Shown here: positions 52,664 through 64,000 of the stretch, piece after piece | Layout: each line of letters opens with the position of its first letter | Position numbering within the stretch: position 1 is the first letter of the stretch | Assembly (NCBI GenBank): GCA_963529665.1 | Contig: CAUSAG010000009.1 | Location: 1-64,000, forward strand | DNA length: 64,000 nt | Direction of reading: 5' to 3' | From: Kingella_B sp963529665 | Lineage (GTDB): Bacteria; Pseudomonadota; Gammaproteobacteria; Burkholderiales; Neisseriaceae | The notes under the pieces: generated by a model | What the model was told of the DNA's origin: nothing | What the model saw: only the letters and a program-made list of their open reading frames with translations | The model's database searches: none | Translations under genes and position numbers: made by a program

Positions 52664-53056
52664 TATATTGGCGGGTTAATATTGGCGAGTAGAGGTTGAT
52701 GCTGCGCGGGGTGCAGGGGCTTGCCCCTGCTCGTGGTAGGCGGCGAAACGCCTGCGCTGGGAAAATAAGGACACGCTTAAAGGCAGCCTGAAATCTAAAA
52801 AACAGCGCGGCAATAAGGCGTTGCCAATTGGCGGACGGTGGGTGGTGGGTGGTGGATTGCATCGCGCGGCATGGTTGGCAATATTGGCGTGTACGCCATT
52901 GCTGGCGAAACCCAATCTGTTGCCCAAATATTGTGCCCAAACGCAAAAAGGCAGCCTGAAAACGTTGAAATACCGTTTTCAGGCTGCCGCTTTTATGCCC
53001 ATTCTGTTTTCAGGCTGCCTTAGCCAAGTGCGAAAGACAGCCTGAAAACCGCGTGC

Positions 53057-56000
53057 TTACCACTGATACAACGCGCCCGCGCCCGCGCCGACACGGCCTT
53101 TGGTGTTCACGGAGAAATTGCCTTTGAACACCCAGTTGCCGCCGTCGGTCATGGCCGATGCGCCCACGGCTAGGGCGGATTGTCCGCCGTAATAGCCTGT
53201 GCCCACGCCCAAGCCAAATGCGCTGGGGTGGGTTACTTGCGGAATGGTGCCTTGGGCGATTGCGCCGGCGATGCCTGCGTTGGCGCGGTCTTGGTTTTGA
53301 TCTATTTTGTGTTCAAGCTGGCGCAGTTTTTCTTCGGCAACTTGTCCTGTTGCGCCCAAGCGCGCGTTGAGCTGGCTCACGTTTACCGCGTCGGTGGGGT
53401 CGGTGCCTGCGGCAACGTTGGTGATTTTGTTGCCTGCGGCGTCAATGCCCGATTGCGTTACACTGGGGCCGCCGTTGATGGTCAGCCCGTTGTTATCAAT
53501 CTTGGTATTGCCGGTGGTAACGCTGTCAAAGCTGGCGTTGTCTTGCGTGGCGATGCTAACCGTGCCGCCGTTTTGGCTGATGCGGATGTTTTTGCCCGCG
53601 TCGATGGTAACGGTTTTGCCTGCGTTCACGCGCTCTACGCTGCTGCCTGAAACCGCGCCTGTGCTGGTGGTGAGGTTGAAGCCTGCTTGGTTGATAGCGT
53701 TGGCGATGTCGCCGGCGGTAACCAGTTTGCCTGCATCGGTGGCGGCCGGTGCGGCGATGCTGCCGTTGGCGGCGGGGGCAAGCGCGGTGGTGTTGGCTTT
53801 CAGGCTGCCGTCGGCGGCTTTGGTGATGGTGGTGCCGTCGGTTTTGACTGCCAAGTCGTACACGGTTGCGCCTGCGGCGTTAGTGCCTTGGGTTACGCCG
53901 ATGCTGCCGTCGCTGGATTTGACTTCGGTTTTGGCAGCGGCGATGTTGTTGATGTTGTTCAACGCGGTGTGCAGTTGCCCGCCGTTAATCGCGTCTTTGC
54001 TGCCTGCGCCAATGGTACCGTCTGCCACGTTGGTGATTTTCTTGCTGCCTGCGTCAATACCTGTTTTGGTTACGCTGGGTCCGCCTGTGATGGTCAGACC
54101 GTTGGTATCCAGTTTGCTGTCGCCTGCGGTAACGCTGTTGACGGTCAAATCCTTTTTCAAGCCTACGGTAACGGTGCCGTCTGCGCTTACTTGGGTTTGG
54201 ATATTGCCGCTGTCGTAATCGCTAAACGCACCGGTGCCAGTGCCTTTAATGGTTAGCGTTTCATCGGGCTTGATGGTTTTGTTGTCGGCGGTGATGCCGG
54301 AAGCATCGCCATTGGCAGCGATTTTGAAACTGGCGTTGGCGGCATTGGCGTTGTTATTGGCAGCCTGAATCGCTTCGTGGATGGTGTTTTTGCCGGTACC
54401 GCCGATATTGGTCATCGTCAGATTGCCGTCTGTACCCAAGGCTGCGTTGCCGCCGAGGATGGTTTTCAGGCTGCTTCCCATATTGCCGATAACGTTTTGG
54501 GTTAAGTAAAGCTGGCTGCCGTTAATCGCATCGGTGCTGGTTTTGCTGATTTCGCCTGCGGCAACGTGTTTGATTTGGCGGTTGTAATTTGCATTGCCTG
54601 CGGACACTTGGTCGCCCGCCGTAATGTTAGTGCCTGCAAAGCCGTTGTAGGTAATGCTGCCCACGGTGGCGGTGGTAACAGGCGTGGCGTTGGTGTCGGT
54701 GTTACTGTTTGCACCGAGTGCAACGGCGTTTTGCAAGCTAGATGTTGCGCTTGTGCCGAGTGCAAGGCTGTTGCCGCCTTTGGCAACGCTGTTTGCGCCG
54801 ATGGCAGTATTGCCGCTGGTGGTCAGTTCGCTGCCTGCGGCAAATTTGTTGGCGTTCGTGCCAATGGCAATATTGTCCTGCACCGCCTTTCCCGTAGCGC
54901 CAACGTATTGCCCTGCATACGCACCAAAGGCAAGGTTTTGGCTACCGACAATGTTTTTGCCCGCATCGCGCCCGAATGCGCTGTTGCTGCTGCCCGTAAT
55001 GTCTGTACCTGAATGGTAGCCGAAGGTTGAGTTTTGGCTGCCTGTTACTTGGCGACCTGCTTCAATGCCCATGGCGTAGTTATCTGCGCCGGTTACGGTT
55101 TGCCCTGCGCGTGCGCCGATGGCGTAGTTGGTGTTGCGTTTACGGCTGTGCCTGCACTTGTACCAATGGCGACGTTTTCGGTGCCGCCCTTCATGCCTGT
55201 ACCCGCGCCGTTGCCGATGGCGATGCCGTTGGTGTTGCCTGTGGTGGACGTGTTGCCGCTGCCTGCGCTTTTGCCGATAAATACGGCGTTTTGCGAATTG
55301 GCGTTGCCTGTGGTTTCGCCGATGGCAATCTGCCCCGTTGCGCCAGCGGTGGCTTTATAGCCCAAGGCAACGGCGCGATTGCCTGATGCGGTGCTGTTGC
55401 CGCCGATGGCGATGACATCGTTTACAGAACCATCGGCAGTTGTGCCTTGTGCTTTGGCGTTGTTGCCGATGGCAATGGCGTTGCGCCCAGTCGCATTGGC
55501 AAACGCGCCTTGCGCCATAGCGGGGCCGTAGGTTTCGTTGGTGATGGTGTTGGCGGCTGTGCCGTTTACGCTGCTGCGCCCTTGTGCGTTTGCGCCTTGC
55601 CCGAATGCCATATCGCCTGCGGTTTGAGCGGTGGCATCGTGCCCAAACGCGCTTGCGCTGACGCCGTTGGCTTTGGCGTTTGTGCCAATAGCAAGGGCGT
55701 TATTTTGGGTAGCTTGGGCGCTTGTGCCGGCAGCAAATGAGCTTTGTGCGCTGGCGGTTGTGTTTGTGCCAATGGCGGTGGCATCTTGCCCTGCGGCAGT
55801 GGTGTTTTTGGTCGGGTCGGCAACGCCAACTGTTGCGCCTTTAATTACAATCGCATTTCGTCCTGTGCCATCGCTAACCGTTGCGGCAAACGCCTGCCCG
55901 CCGATAATCAACATTGCAGCGGCTAACGCGTTTAAGCAAAAGCGTGGGACGGCGTTTTTCAGGCTGCCTGAACGGCCGCTGCTGCGTTTGCCGCAGGCGG

Positions 56001-56070
56001 CGGTGAGTTCGGAAACGGCGGTTGCCGTGCCGCTTGCGTGGTTCCAGATGGTTTTGTAGATATGGTTCAT
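53057..56070 (-). pseudogene. Second trimeric autotransporter adhesin gene, broken by a one-base deletion
   Basis: The 5' part starts at 56070 (MNHIYKTIWNHASGTATAVSELTA, an ESPR signal with DUS-encoded GSLKNAV) and encodes head repeats up to NVAIGTSAGTAVN. At about 55136-55137 the frame breaks: GTA-AAC-GC-AAC-ACC-AAC-TAC lacks one base, after which the other frame continues NTNYAIGARAGQTVTGADNYAMGIEAG and runs through necks to the YadA anchor ending VGAGAGALYQW at 53057. The length (3014) is one short of a multiple of three. Intact it would be 1004 residues. No homopolymer or short repeat is present, so phase variation is unlikely. AAAGGA precedes the ATG. Confidence 0.88.
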
Positions 56071-56670
56071 AGTTTTAATCCTTTTTCTATGCGTGAAATG
56101 TGAATACTTTCCGCCTGCCCGTTTTTAGACTGCCTGAAAAAAGCCTTCTCCAATGGAAGGCTAAAAAGGGGCGCGATTATACGGTTTTTGCTTTTGGCCG
56201 CAATATTTTGGGCTATGGTTAATTTCAATAACCAAAATAGGCGGCAGCCTAAATGGCAAAAAGAAAACAGAAACAAACGAATTTGTTTCTGCGCTTTATA
56301 TAAAGCCCTTTTATCCAACAAAGGCGGTTTGTATGATGAAGTGGGCGCGATTATGCAGCGTTTGGCGGTGTGGTTAAAGGGTAAATCGTTGTATTTTTGG
56401 GGGATGTGGGTGGGATAAGGCAGCCTGAAAACCCGTTAAGCTAGTTTCAGGTTGCCGCAAAGTCAAAAAAAAACAAAGGCAGCCTGAAACATGATTGGAT
56501 GATTGGTTTTGGGGTCACTGAAACGCGTTTTCAGGCTGCCTTTGGGTTTATTTTTCTATTATGCGGAGCTTGGGTCGCGCCCCAACTAATCTGGGGGTAT
56601 TGAAAATGTTGGGTTTGGCAACAACACGGGAATGACGTCGGTGGTGTGAATTTTGATTTTTTCGGGAAAG
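56071..56670. other. Gene-poor gap with DUS
   Basis: This 600 bp gap lies upstream of the second adhesin and downstream of carB. It is partly AT-rich near the adhesin start, then holds DUS copies (about 56418-56535). The open frames are short, start poorly, or read through DUS, so I support no gene. The adhesin promoter should lie near its right-hand start; none is clear. Confidence 0.5.
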
Positions 56671-56716
56671 ACAAAGGCAGCCTGAAAACCCATGCAAACG
56701 GATTTTCAGGCTGCCT
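56671..56716 (-). terminator. DUS-pair terminator after carB
   Basis: AAAGGCAGCCTGAAAA (56671-56686) and TTTTCAGGCTGCCTTT (56701-56716) are perfect inverted copies, 29 bases beyond the carB stop on the minus strand. Confidence 0.8.
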
Positions 56717-56744
56717 TTCTAGCAGTCCAAGCTTTCAGGCTGCC

Positions 56745-59954
<3,210 letters not shown>

Positions 59955-59980
59955 GGGTGGGTCTCTATAAAAATAAGGAA

Positions 59981-60529
59981 TTATTGACAATTTAATTTAT
60001 TTAGTTGGTCTACAAGTTGCTGCTGCTGTTCTTGTCTTGCAAGTATCTGCTGTTCAGTTAGTTTGGATATTGAGAAACTTCTTGATGATATTCCTGACCT
60101 TAATTCTTCTCTTATGTTATCTAACTGATTTTGCAAATATTGTTGTCTTTTCAAACATGCGCTTTTATTTTGCACTTGAGCTGAAAATCTTATATTCTCG
60201 TCTTTTATTTTTTGATTTTCGTCAGCAAGTTGAGAATTACTTTGTGTGCAGCGATTAAACTCTTCACGAGATACATAATTTTGTTTTATTGAATTTTCTA
60301 AACTTATCTTTTCAGTTTTGCAGGTAGCAAGATTTGTCTCAGAAGTGGATTTTTCTGCATCTAGTTTGTTTTTTTCTTCTTTTAAATCGCTAATTTGTCG
60401 AATATATGACTCTTTATTTTCCTTATGGAAATAGTCAATAATGAACCATGCTATGGTGGCTCCGATGATAATCCCAGTAAGTGTTTCTTTTTTTGACCAT
60501 TTGGCTGCTTCATCGTGAGAAATAGGCAT
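59981..60529 (-). CDS. AT-rich coiled-coil protein with one membrane helix, between carA and carB
   Basis: The 182-residue protein has a single N-terminal helix (TLTGIIIGATIAWFIIDYF, about 16-34) and then a long coiled coil (about 40-170: LKEEKNKLDAEKSTSETNL, TEKISLENSIKQNYVSREEF, RQQYLQNQLDNIREELRSG, RQEQQQQLVDQLNKL) with a few cysteines. I do not recognise the family. Its base composition is clearly AT-richer than carA and carB, which points to a separate origin. It runs in the carB direction and ends 26 bases before the carB ATG, so carB may be cotranscribed with it. There is no good ribosome-binding site. Confidence 0.75.
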   Translation of the reverse strand: MPISHDEAAKWSKKETLTGIIIGATIAWFIIDYFHKENKESYIRQISDLKEEKNKLDAEKSTSETNLATCKTEKISLENSIKQNYVSREEFNRCTQSNSQLADENQKIKDENIRFSAQVQNKSACLKRQQYLQNQLDNIREELRSGISSRSFSISKLTEQQILARQEQQQQLVDQLNKLNCQ

Positions 60530-60656
60530 AATTTATATTCCATAAAAATAATCTGATAAAAAAGTAGGCGTAGGTCGGATACTCGTATCCGACATTTCCC
60601 CGCAAGGGGAAAATCCACGTTCTATTACGCCGCTGCCGCTTAATGCCGTCCTGTGA

Positions 60657-60688
60657 CCGTAGGTCGGATTCGAGAATCCGACCTACGG
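60657..60688. repeat. Perfect palindrome in the carA-coiled-coil gap
   Basis: CCGTAGGTCGGATTC (60657-60671) and GAATCCGACCTACGG (60674-60688) pair over 15 bp with a 2-base loop. A weaker relative, TAGGTCGGATACTCGTATCC, lies about 100 bp to the left. A DUS AGGTCGTCTGAA of the N. mucosa-type dialect follows at 60706-60717, then an inverted pair GTAGGTTGGGT/ACCCAACCTAC near 60767-60836. The 424 bp gap (60530-60953) has no gene. Confidence 0.7.
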
Positions 60689-60858
60689 TATGCGTTGTCT
60701 GTTAAAGGTCGTCTGAAACATGGTTTGCTCGGTATGGCTGATGTATTGCCGCTGTTTCAGCAAGCGTAGGTTGGGTCTTGACCCAACAAAATTGTTAAAT
60801 TATCTGCCTCATGTTGGGTTTACAACCCAACCTACCGTGTAGCGTCTAACCATTGGTT

Positions 60859-60925
60859 AAAGGCAGCCTGAAAAACCATTTGCACACTCCGCTAATGTGT
60901 TTCTTTCCGTTTTCAGGCTGCCTTT
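60859..60925 (-). terminator. DUS-pair terminator after carA
   Basis: AAAGGCAGCCTGAAAA (60859-60874) and TTTTCAGGCTGCCTTT (60910-60925) pair across a 35-base loop. A further DUS lies nearer carA at 60937-60948. Weak because of the large loop. Confidence 0.5.
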
Positions 60926-60953
60926 ATGCATACTCAGGCAGCCTGAAAACGGT

Positions 60954-62087
60954 TTATTGCTGTGCGGCTTGGATGTTGGCGATAAATTTGTCAAACAAAT
61001 AAGCCACATCGTTTGGACCAGGGCTGGCTTCGGGATGCCCTTGGAAGCTGAATGCAGGGCGGTCGGTTAGCTCCATGCCTTGCAACGAGCCGTCAAACAG
61101 CGAGCGGTGGGTTACGCGGGCGTTGGTGGGCAGGGTGTCGGCGTCCACTTCAAAGCCGTGGTTTTGGCTGGTAATCATCACGCGGCCGCTGTCCAAATCC
61201 TGCACGGGGTGGTTGGCGCCATGATGCCCAAACGGCATTTTGCGGGTTTTGCCATCGAGCGCGAGCCCCAAAAGCTGGTGGCCAAGGCAGATGCCAAACA
61301 GCGGTTTTTTGCTGGCAAGCAGCTCTTTAACGGTAGCAATGGCGTAATCGCAGGCTTTGGGGTCGCCTGGGCCATTGGATAGGAATATGCCGTCTGGGTT
61401 GAGTGCGAGCACTTCGCTGGCAGGTGTTTGCGCGGGCACAACGGTTAAACGGCAGCCGCGTTGGGCGAGCATGCGCAGGATGTTGGTTTTGGTGCCAAAG
61501 TCGTAGGCAACGACGTGATAGGGCGTTTCAGGCTGCCTGAAACCTTGTCCTAATGCCCATTCGCCTTGTGTCCATTCGTATGGCGCGGCGCAGGTTACCT
61601 CTTGGGCTAAATCTTTGCCATCCATGCTGCCAAATTGGGCGATGAGTTTTTGCGCTTCTTCGGCGGTGGCGTTTTCCCCCACGAGTATCGCGCCTGCTTG
61701 TGCGCCTTTTTCGCGCAAGATTCGGGTGAGACGACGGGTGTCTATATCAGCGATGGCAACAGTTTTATGGCGCACGAGATAGTCTTGCAGGCTTTCGTCT
61801 GCGCGGAAGTTGCTGTGTAGCAGCGGTAAATCGCGTACGATTAAGCCTGCAACGTGAACGCGGTCGCCGTTGCCTTCGGTGTCTTCGTGGTTGGTGCCAG
61901 TGTTGCCGATGTGTGGATAGGTTAAGGTAACGATTTGTTTGCGATAGGATGGGTCGGTGAGAATTTCTTGGTAGCCCGTCATGGCGGTGTTGAACACGAT
62001 TTCGCCAGACGTTTTGCCGTGATAACCGATGGAGATGCCGTGAAAGATGCTGCCGTCTGCTAGGACGAGTAGGGCAGGGGTGGTCAT
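60954..62087 (-). CDS. carA: Carbamoyl-phosphate synthase, small (glutaminase) subunit
   Basis: CarA releases ammonia from glutamine for CarB. It is 377 residues. The N-terminal domain starts MTTPALLVLADGSIFHGISIG. The class I amidotransferase domain carries the nucleophile Cys in FGICLGHQLLGLA and the His-Glu end in GHPEASPGPND. A palindromic DUS inside the gene encodes FRQPE (near residue 185). CAGGA lies before the ATG. carB is 1 kb away behind an unrelated gene and repeats, so the two are probably not tightly coupled. Confidence 0.96.
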   Translation of the reverse strand: MTTPALLVLADGSIFHGISIGYHGKTSGEIVFNTAMTGYQEILTDPSYRKQIVTLTYPHIGNTGTNHEDTEGNGDRVHVAGLIVRDLPLLHSNFRADESLQDYLVRHKTVAIADIDTRRLTRILREKGAQAGAILVGENATAEEAQKLIAQFGSMDGKDLAQEVTCAAPYEWTQGEWALGQGFRQPETPYHVVAYDFGTKTNILRMLAQRGCRLTVVPAQTPASEVLALNPDGIFLSNGPGDPKACDYAIATVKELLASKKPLFGICLGHQLLGLALDGKTRKMPFGHHGANHPVQDLDSGRVMITSQNHGFEVDADTLPTNARVTHRSLFDGSLQGMELTDRPAFSFQGHPEASPGPNDVAYLFDKFIANIQAAQQ

Positions 62088-62144
62088 AAACGTTTTTCCT
62101 GTGAGAGTTTTCAGGCAGCCTGAAAAAAGGTTGCGATATTCGGG

Positions 62145-62189
62145 CTAAAAAAAAACACGAGTCGCAAAATTTGCGAGACGTGCTTTCAT
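62145..62189 (-). promoter_or_regulatory. Possible carA attenuator: 14-codon leader ORF ending in the U-run of a hairpin
   Basis: On the minus strand a hairpin (CACG plus TCGCAAA, paired with TTTGCGA plus CGTG, 62156-62182) is followed by nine T, about 60 bases before carA. A small frame from ATG 62189 reads MKARLANFATRVFF and stops with TAG whose T is the last of the T-run. The phenylalanine codons are the T-run itself. This is the arrangement of UTP-sensitive attenuators such as E. coli pyrBI. The ATG lacks a clear ribosome-binding site, so the leader peptide is uncertain, but the hairpin is sound. Confidence 0.45.
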
Positions 62190-62291
62190 ATTGATTAGTC
62201 GCAAGCGCATTGCCTGCTGGAAAGCAAGGCATTTTAAGCAAGATGCGGCGCAAATTCAAGTTTTAGGCAGCCTGAAAATGGCAAATATAAA

Positions 62292-62324
62292 AAACGGCAT
62301 CTGTGTTTGAAACAGATGCCGTTT
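62292..62324 (-). terminator. Terminator after pilC
   Basis: AAACGGCATCTGT (62292-62304) and ACAGATGCCGTTT (62312-62324) form a perfect 13 bp stem. On the minus strand it is followed by a T-rich tract, 20 bases beyond the pilC stop. It is not DUS-based, unlike most terminators here. Confidence 0.85.
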
Positions 62325-62343
62325 GTTTTAGCGATGAACTGAC

Positions 62344-64000
62344 TTAGAAGATTTCACGCCATGAAACGCGGCGGAGAACTGGATCAGTATCCAATGGGTT
62401 TTGGTTAATGGAAATCACGCCATTCGTACCAATTCCCACAGTTATATTAGAGGCTTGTCCATTGTTGGTGATTCTAGTAGTTCCATTATTAGGCGCGATA
62501 TTGTTGTTATAACTAACCATGCCAACAAGTGTATCTTTGCTATCATATTTTCCATCTCCATTTGTGTCCAGTAATGGTTGTTTAAATAAACCACCATTTC
62601 TTAGATCTACGTTAATGAATGATGTTGCACCAGTTAAAGAACAAGCTTTGTCATCATGCGTGCGCATAACTGATTGGAATCGCGCAACCTTATTGCGATA
62701 GACGTTCGCATCTGCAGTAACAATCTGACCTTTAGGTAAGGTAATGTACCATCCTTTATGAGCATCAGTTATTTCATTGTCTGAAATTGTCCATGCAGAG
62801 GCATTCGCAGCGGTAATAGCATCAACACCAGTCGTTATTTGAGAACCAATCGTTTGTTCTAATAACTCGCCCTTAGTTATGGTTGTTCCAGTATCAAAGA
62901 AACCATATGCATAGTTTTGTTGATTATTATCTAAGGCATCGGCAGTTAAATATTGCCCAGTACCAGCGATAACATAGATTTTGCCATAAACTAAAGTAGC
63001 AGCTGGCGCTGTTGTGAAGGGTTCAGAACCACCAGAAAAGAGCTTGCTTGGAGTCCATTCACCAGTTGATTGATTGTAATCAACTCGCCACAAGTTGCCA
63101 TCATAATCGCCTGCATACAGTTTTTCAGGAATGCCATCTTCATTTGAATCAAATACAAATACAGGACCTACACCCCTGCCACCTAGGGTGATTTTTGTAT
63201 AGTTATGGTTGTTAGTCCATGATTGCCCTTTAGGTTTGTCTAGATTCAATATGAATATAGAACCCGAATCAGTAGCGTTTTCATACCCACTGCTTACAAT
63301 GGCGATCGCTTTTCCATCTTTATCTTTTGCGATAGAAGGCGAACCAACAGTTAAACCAAAATCAGGGTCATCAGCATTTGAGAATTCCCAAAGCAGATTT
63401 TCATCAGTTGGATTAGTTAAATCAGTAGCATCTAGTGCATAAACAGAAGCTCCACCCTTACCCGCAGTACTCACGACAACGGTGTGGGCGTTGCCATCTG
63501 CTAAGCAAACATCCTTAATAGTTGGTGTGCCATCGTTTAAATATTGATGAACATAACCAGGTTGAGCATATTTAGCTAGCGATGGAATGGCTGTTGAAAC
63601 CATATACGCCATTTTCTCGTTACCATCATCACCCAATAGATGCATCATGCCATCATTTGAATTAACAATGTAATTCCAAGGACGAGAACGCACAGCAGCG
63701 GGATTTGCAAATGTACAACCAGCTGGGGATTCCAGTGAGTTTTTTACTAACGCAACAGTTGGACTCACCAATGTACCTAAAATACTCTTACGGTAACGAG
63801 CGGCACCTGCTACTGTTTCAGTACCTTCTTTACTGTTATCACCCAGTGCATAGTTAATAACATCATCATCTGTTAGATTTCCACTACCACTTACTATTTC
63901 AGCAAATTGCCCCTTGTTGCTAACATTAAATTTAACAAAACTATTTGCTTTGCTACGAGTATAGACATTACGGTTTACATAATTTCCATTATGGAATGCT
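62344..64000 (-). CDS. pilC: PilC/PilY1-type type IV pilus tip adhesin, C-terminal part (partial)
   Basis: The frame is open to the window edge, so only the last 551 residues are seen. They show the PilC/PilY1 C-terminal beta-propeller: WNYIVNSNDGMMHLL, VVVSTAGKGGASVYALDATD, LGGRGVGPVFVFDSNEDGIPEKLYAGDYDGNLWRVDY, and VYRNKVARFQSVMR. DSNEDGIPEKLYAGD matches the calcium-binding loop of PilY1. A second EF-hand-like loop is DTNGDGKYDSKD. PilC sits at the pilus tip and promotes adhesion, pilus assembly, twitching and, in neisserial species, DNA uptake. Near 63771 only a TTG stands in frame, so the true start lies beyond the window. Confidence 0.92.
   Translation of the reverse strand, partial: AFHNGNYVNRNVYTRSKANSFVKFNVSNKGQFAEIVSGSGNLTDDDVINYALGDNSKEGTETVAGAARYRKSILGTLVSPTVALVKNSLESPAGCTFANPAAVRSRPWNYIVNSNDGMMHLLGDDGNEKMAYMVSTAIPSLAKYAQPGYVHQYLNDGTPTIKDVCLADGNAHTVVVSTAGKGGASVYALDATDLTNPTDENLLWEFSNADDPDFGLTVGSPSIAKDKDGKAIAIVSSGYENATDSGSIFILNLDKPKGQSWTNNHNYTKITLGGRGVGPVFVFDSNEDGIPEKLYAGDYDGNLWRVDYNQSTGEWTPSKLFSGGSEPFTTAPAATLVYGKIYVIAGTGQYLTADALDNNQQNYAYGFFDTGTTITKGELLEQTIGSQITTGVDAITAANASAWTISDNEITDAHKGWYITLPKGQIVTADANVYRNKVARFQSVMRTHDDKACSLTGATSFINVDLRNGGLFKQPLLDTNGDGKYDSKDTLVGMVSYNNNIAPNNGTTRITNNGQASNITVGIGTNGVISINQNPLDTDPVLRRVSWREIF

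Noticed and set aside
52617..52946. Minus-strand frame near the DUS-flanked element C
   Set aside because: It reads through several DUS, has no ribosome-binding site and looks random.
61765..62259. Frame starting upstream of carA and overlapping its start (MNLRR..)
   Set aside because: It starts at TTG without a ribosome-binding site and its sequence within carA is a +1 shadow. I kept only the short leader frame as a candidate.

Overview
The window reads as a chromosome fragment of a Neisseriaceae bacterium close to Kingella. Three signs support this: the tuf-tRNA-Trp-secE-nusG-rplKAJL-rpoBC order, neisserial-type protein sequences, and dozens of copies of AGGCAGCCTGAA, the DNA uptake sequence (DUS) dialect described for Kingella (AG-kingDUS). 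The DUS often occurs as an inverted pair behind genes, where it doubles as a transcription terminator. Species is not determined.

Layout: 1-12320 holds the end of tuf, tRNA-Trp, secE-nusG, the L11/L1 and L10/L12 genes with an L10-type leader, and rpoB-rpoC. 12417-17546 holds a small unknown protein, a PspC-domain protein, uvrC, a lipoprotein and a phytase-like secreted protein. gyrA (17833-20577, minus) is followed by a repeat-rich gap. 21232-38683 is accessory: nitroreductase, ClC chloride channel, an outer-membrane efflux lipoprotein, a microbial PARG-type ADP-ribose hydrolase, two HxlR regulators each next to an oxidoreductase, a shortened LigB/YgiD-type dioxygenase, two ABC-2 permeases without an ATPase, a DUF4198 protein, a GRP sugar transporter with a frameshifted tail, a broken SDR gene, and a LysR-azoR pair. 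39103-44577 is a giant trimeric autotransporter adhesin. Then come a frameshifted carboxyl methyltransferase gene, fabA-fabB, a Csp-type copper storage protein, a YcxB-like protein, an AI-2E family permease, a LysR regulator and a DUF2798 protein. 53057-56070 is a second trimeric autotransporter gene, split by one missing base. carB and carA flank an unrelated AT-rich coiled-coil gene, and the window ends inside pilC, the type IV pilus tip adhesin.

How the parts fit: competence marks (DUS) and a pilus adhesin (PilC) fit a naturally transformable, host-associated organism with large adhesins. Several loci carry DUS of other neisserial dialects (near 33.5, 34.8, 57.7, 58.5 and 60.7 kb), which suggests import by transformation. 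The redox genes between 21 and 39 kb, three of them beside their own regulator, look like a loose quinone/electrophile defence set. Four loci carry visible lesions (SDR, GRP transporter tail, methyltransferase, second adhesin).

The most unusual non-coding signals are a three-copy family of Correia-like miniature elements, a three-copy family of about 75 bp elements whose ends are inverted DUS, palindromic DUS that read as two dialects, a possible pyrimidine-type attenuator before carA, and an operator-like palindrome on the fabA promoter. All calls come from reading the sequence; no database was searched.
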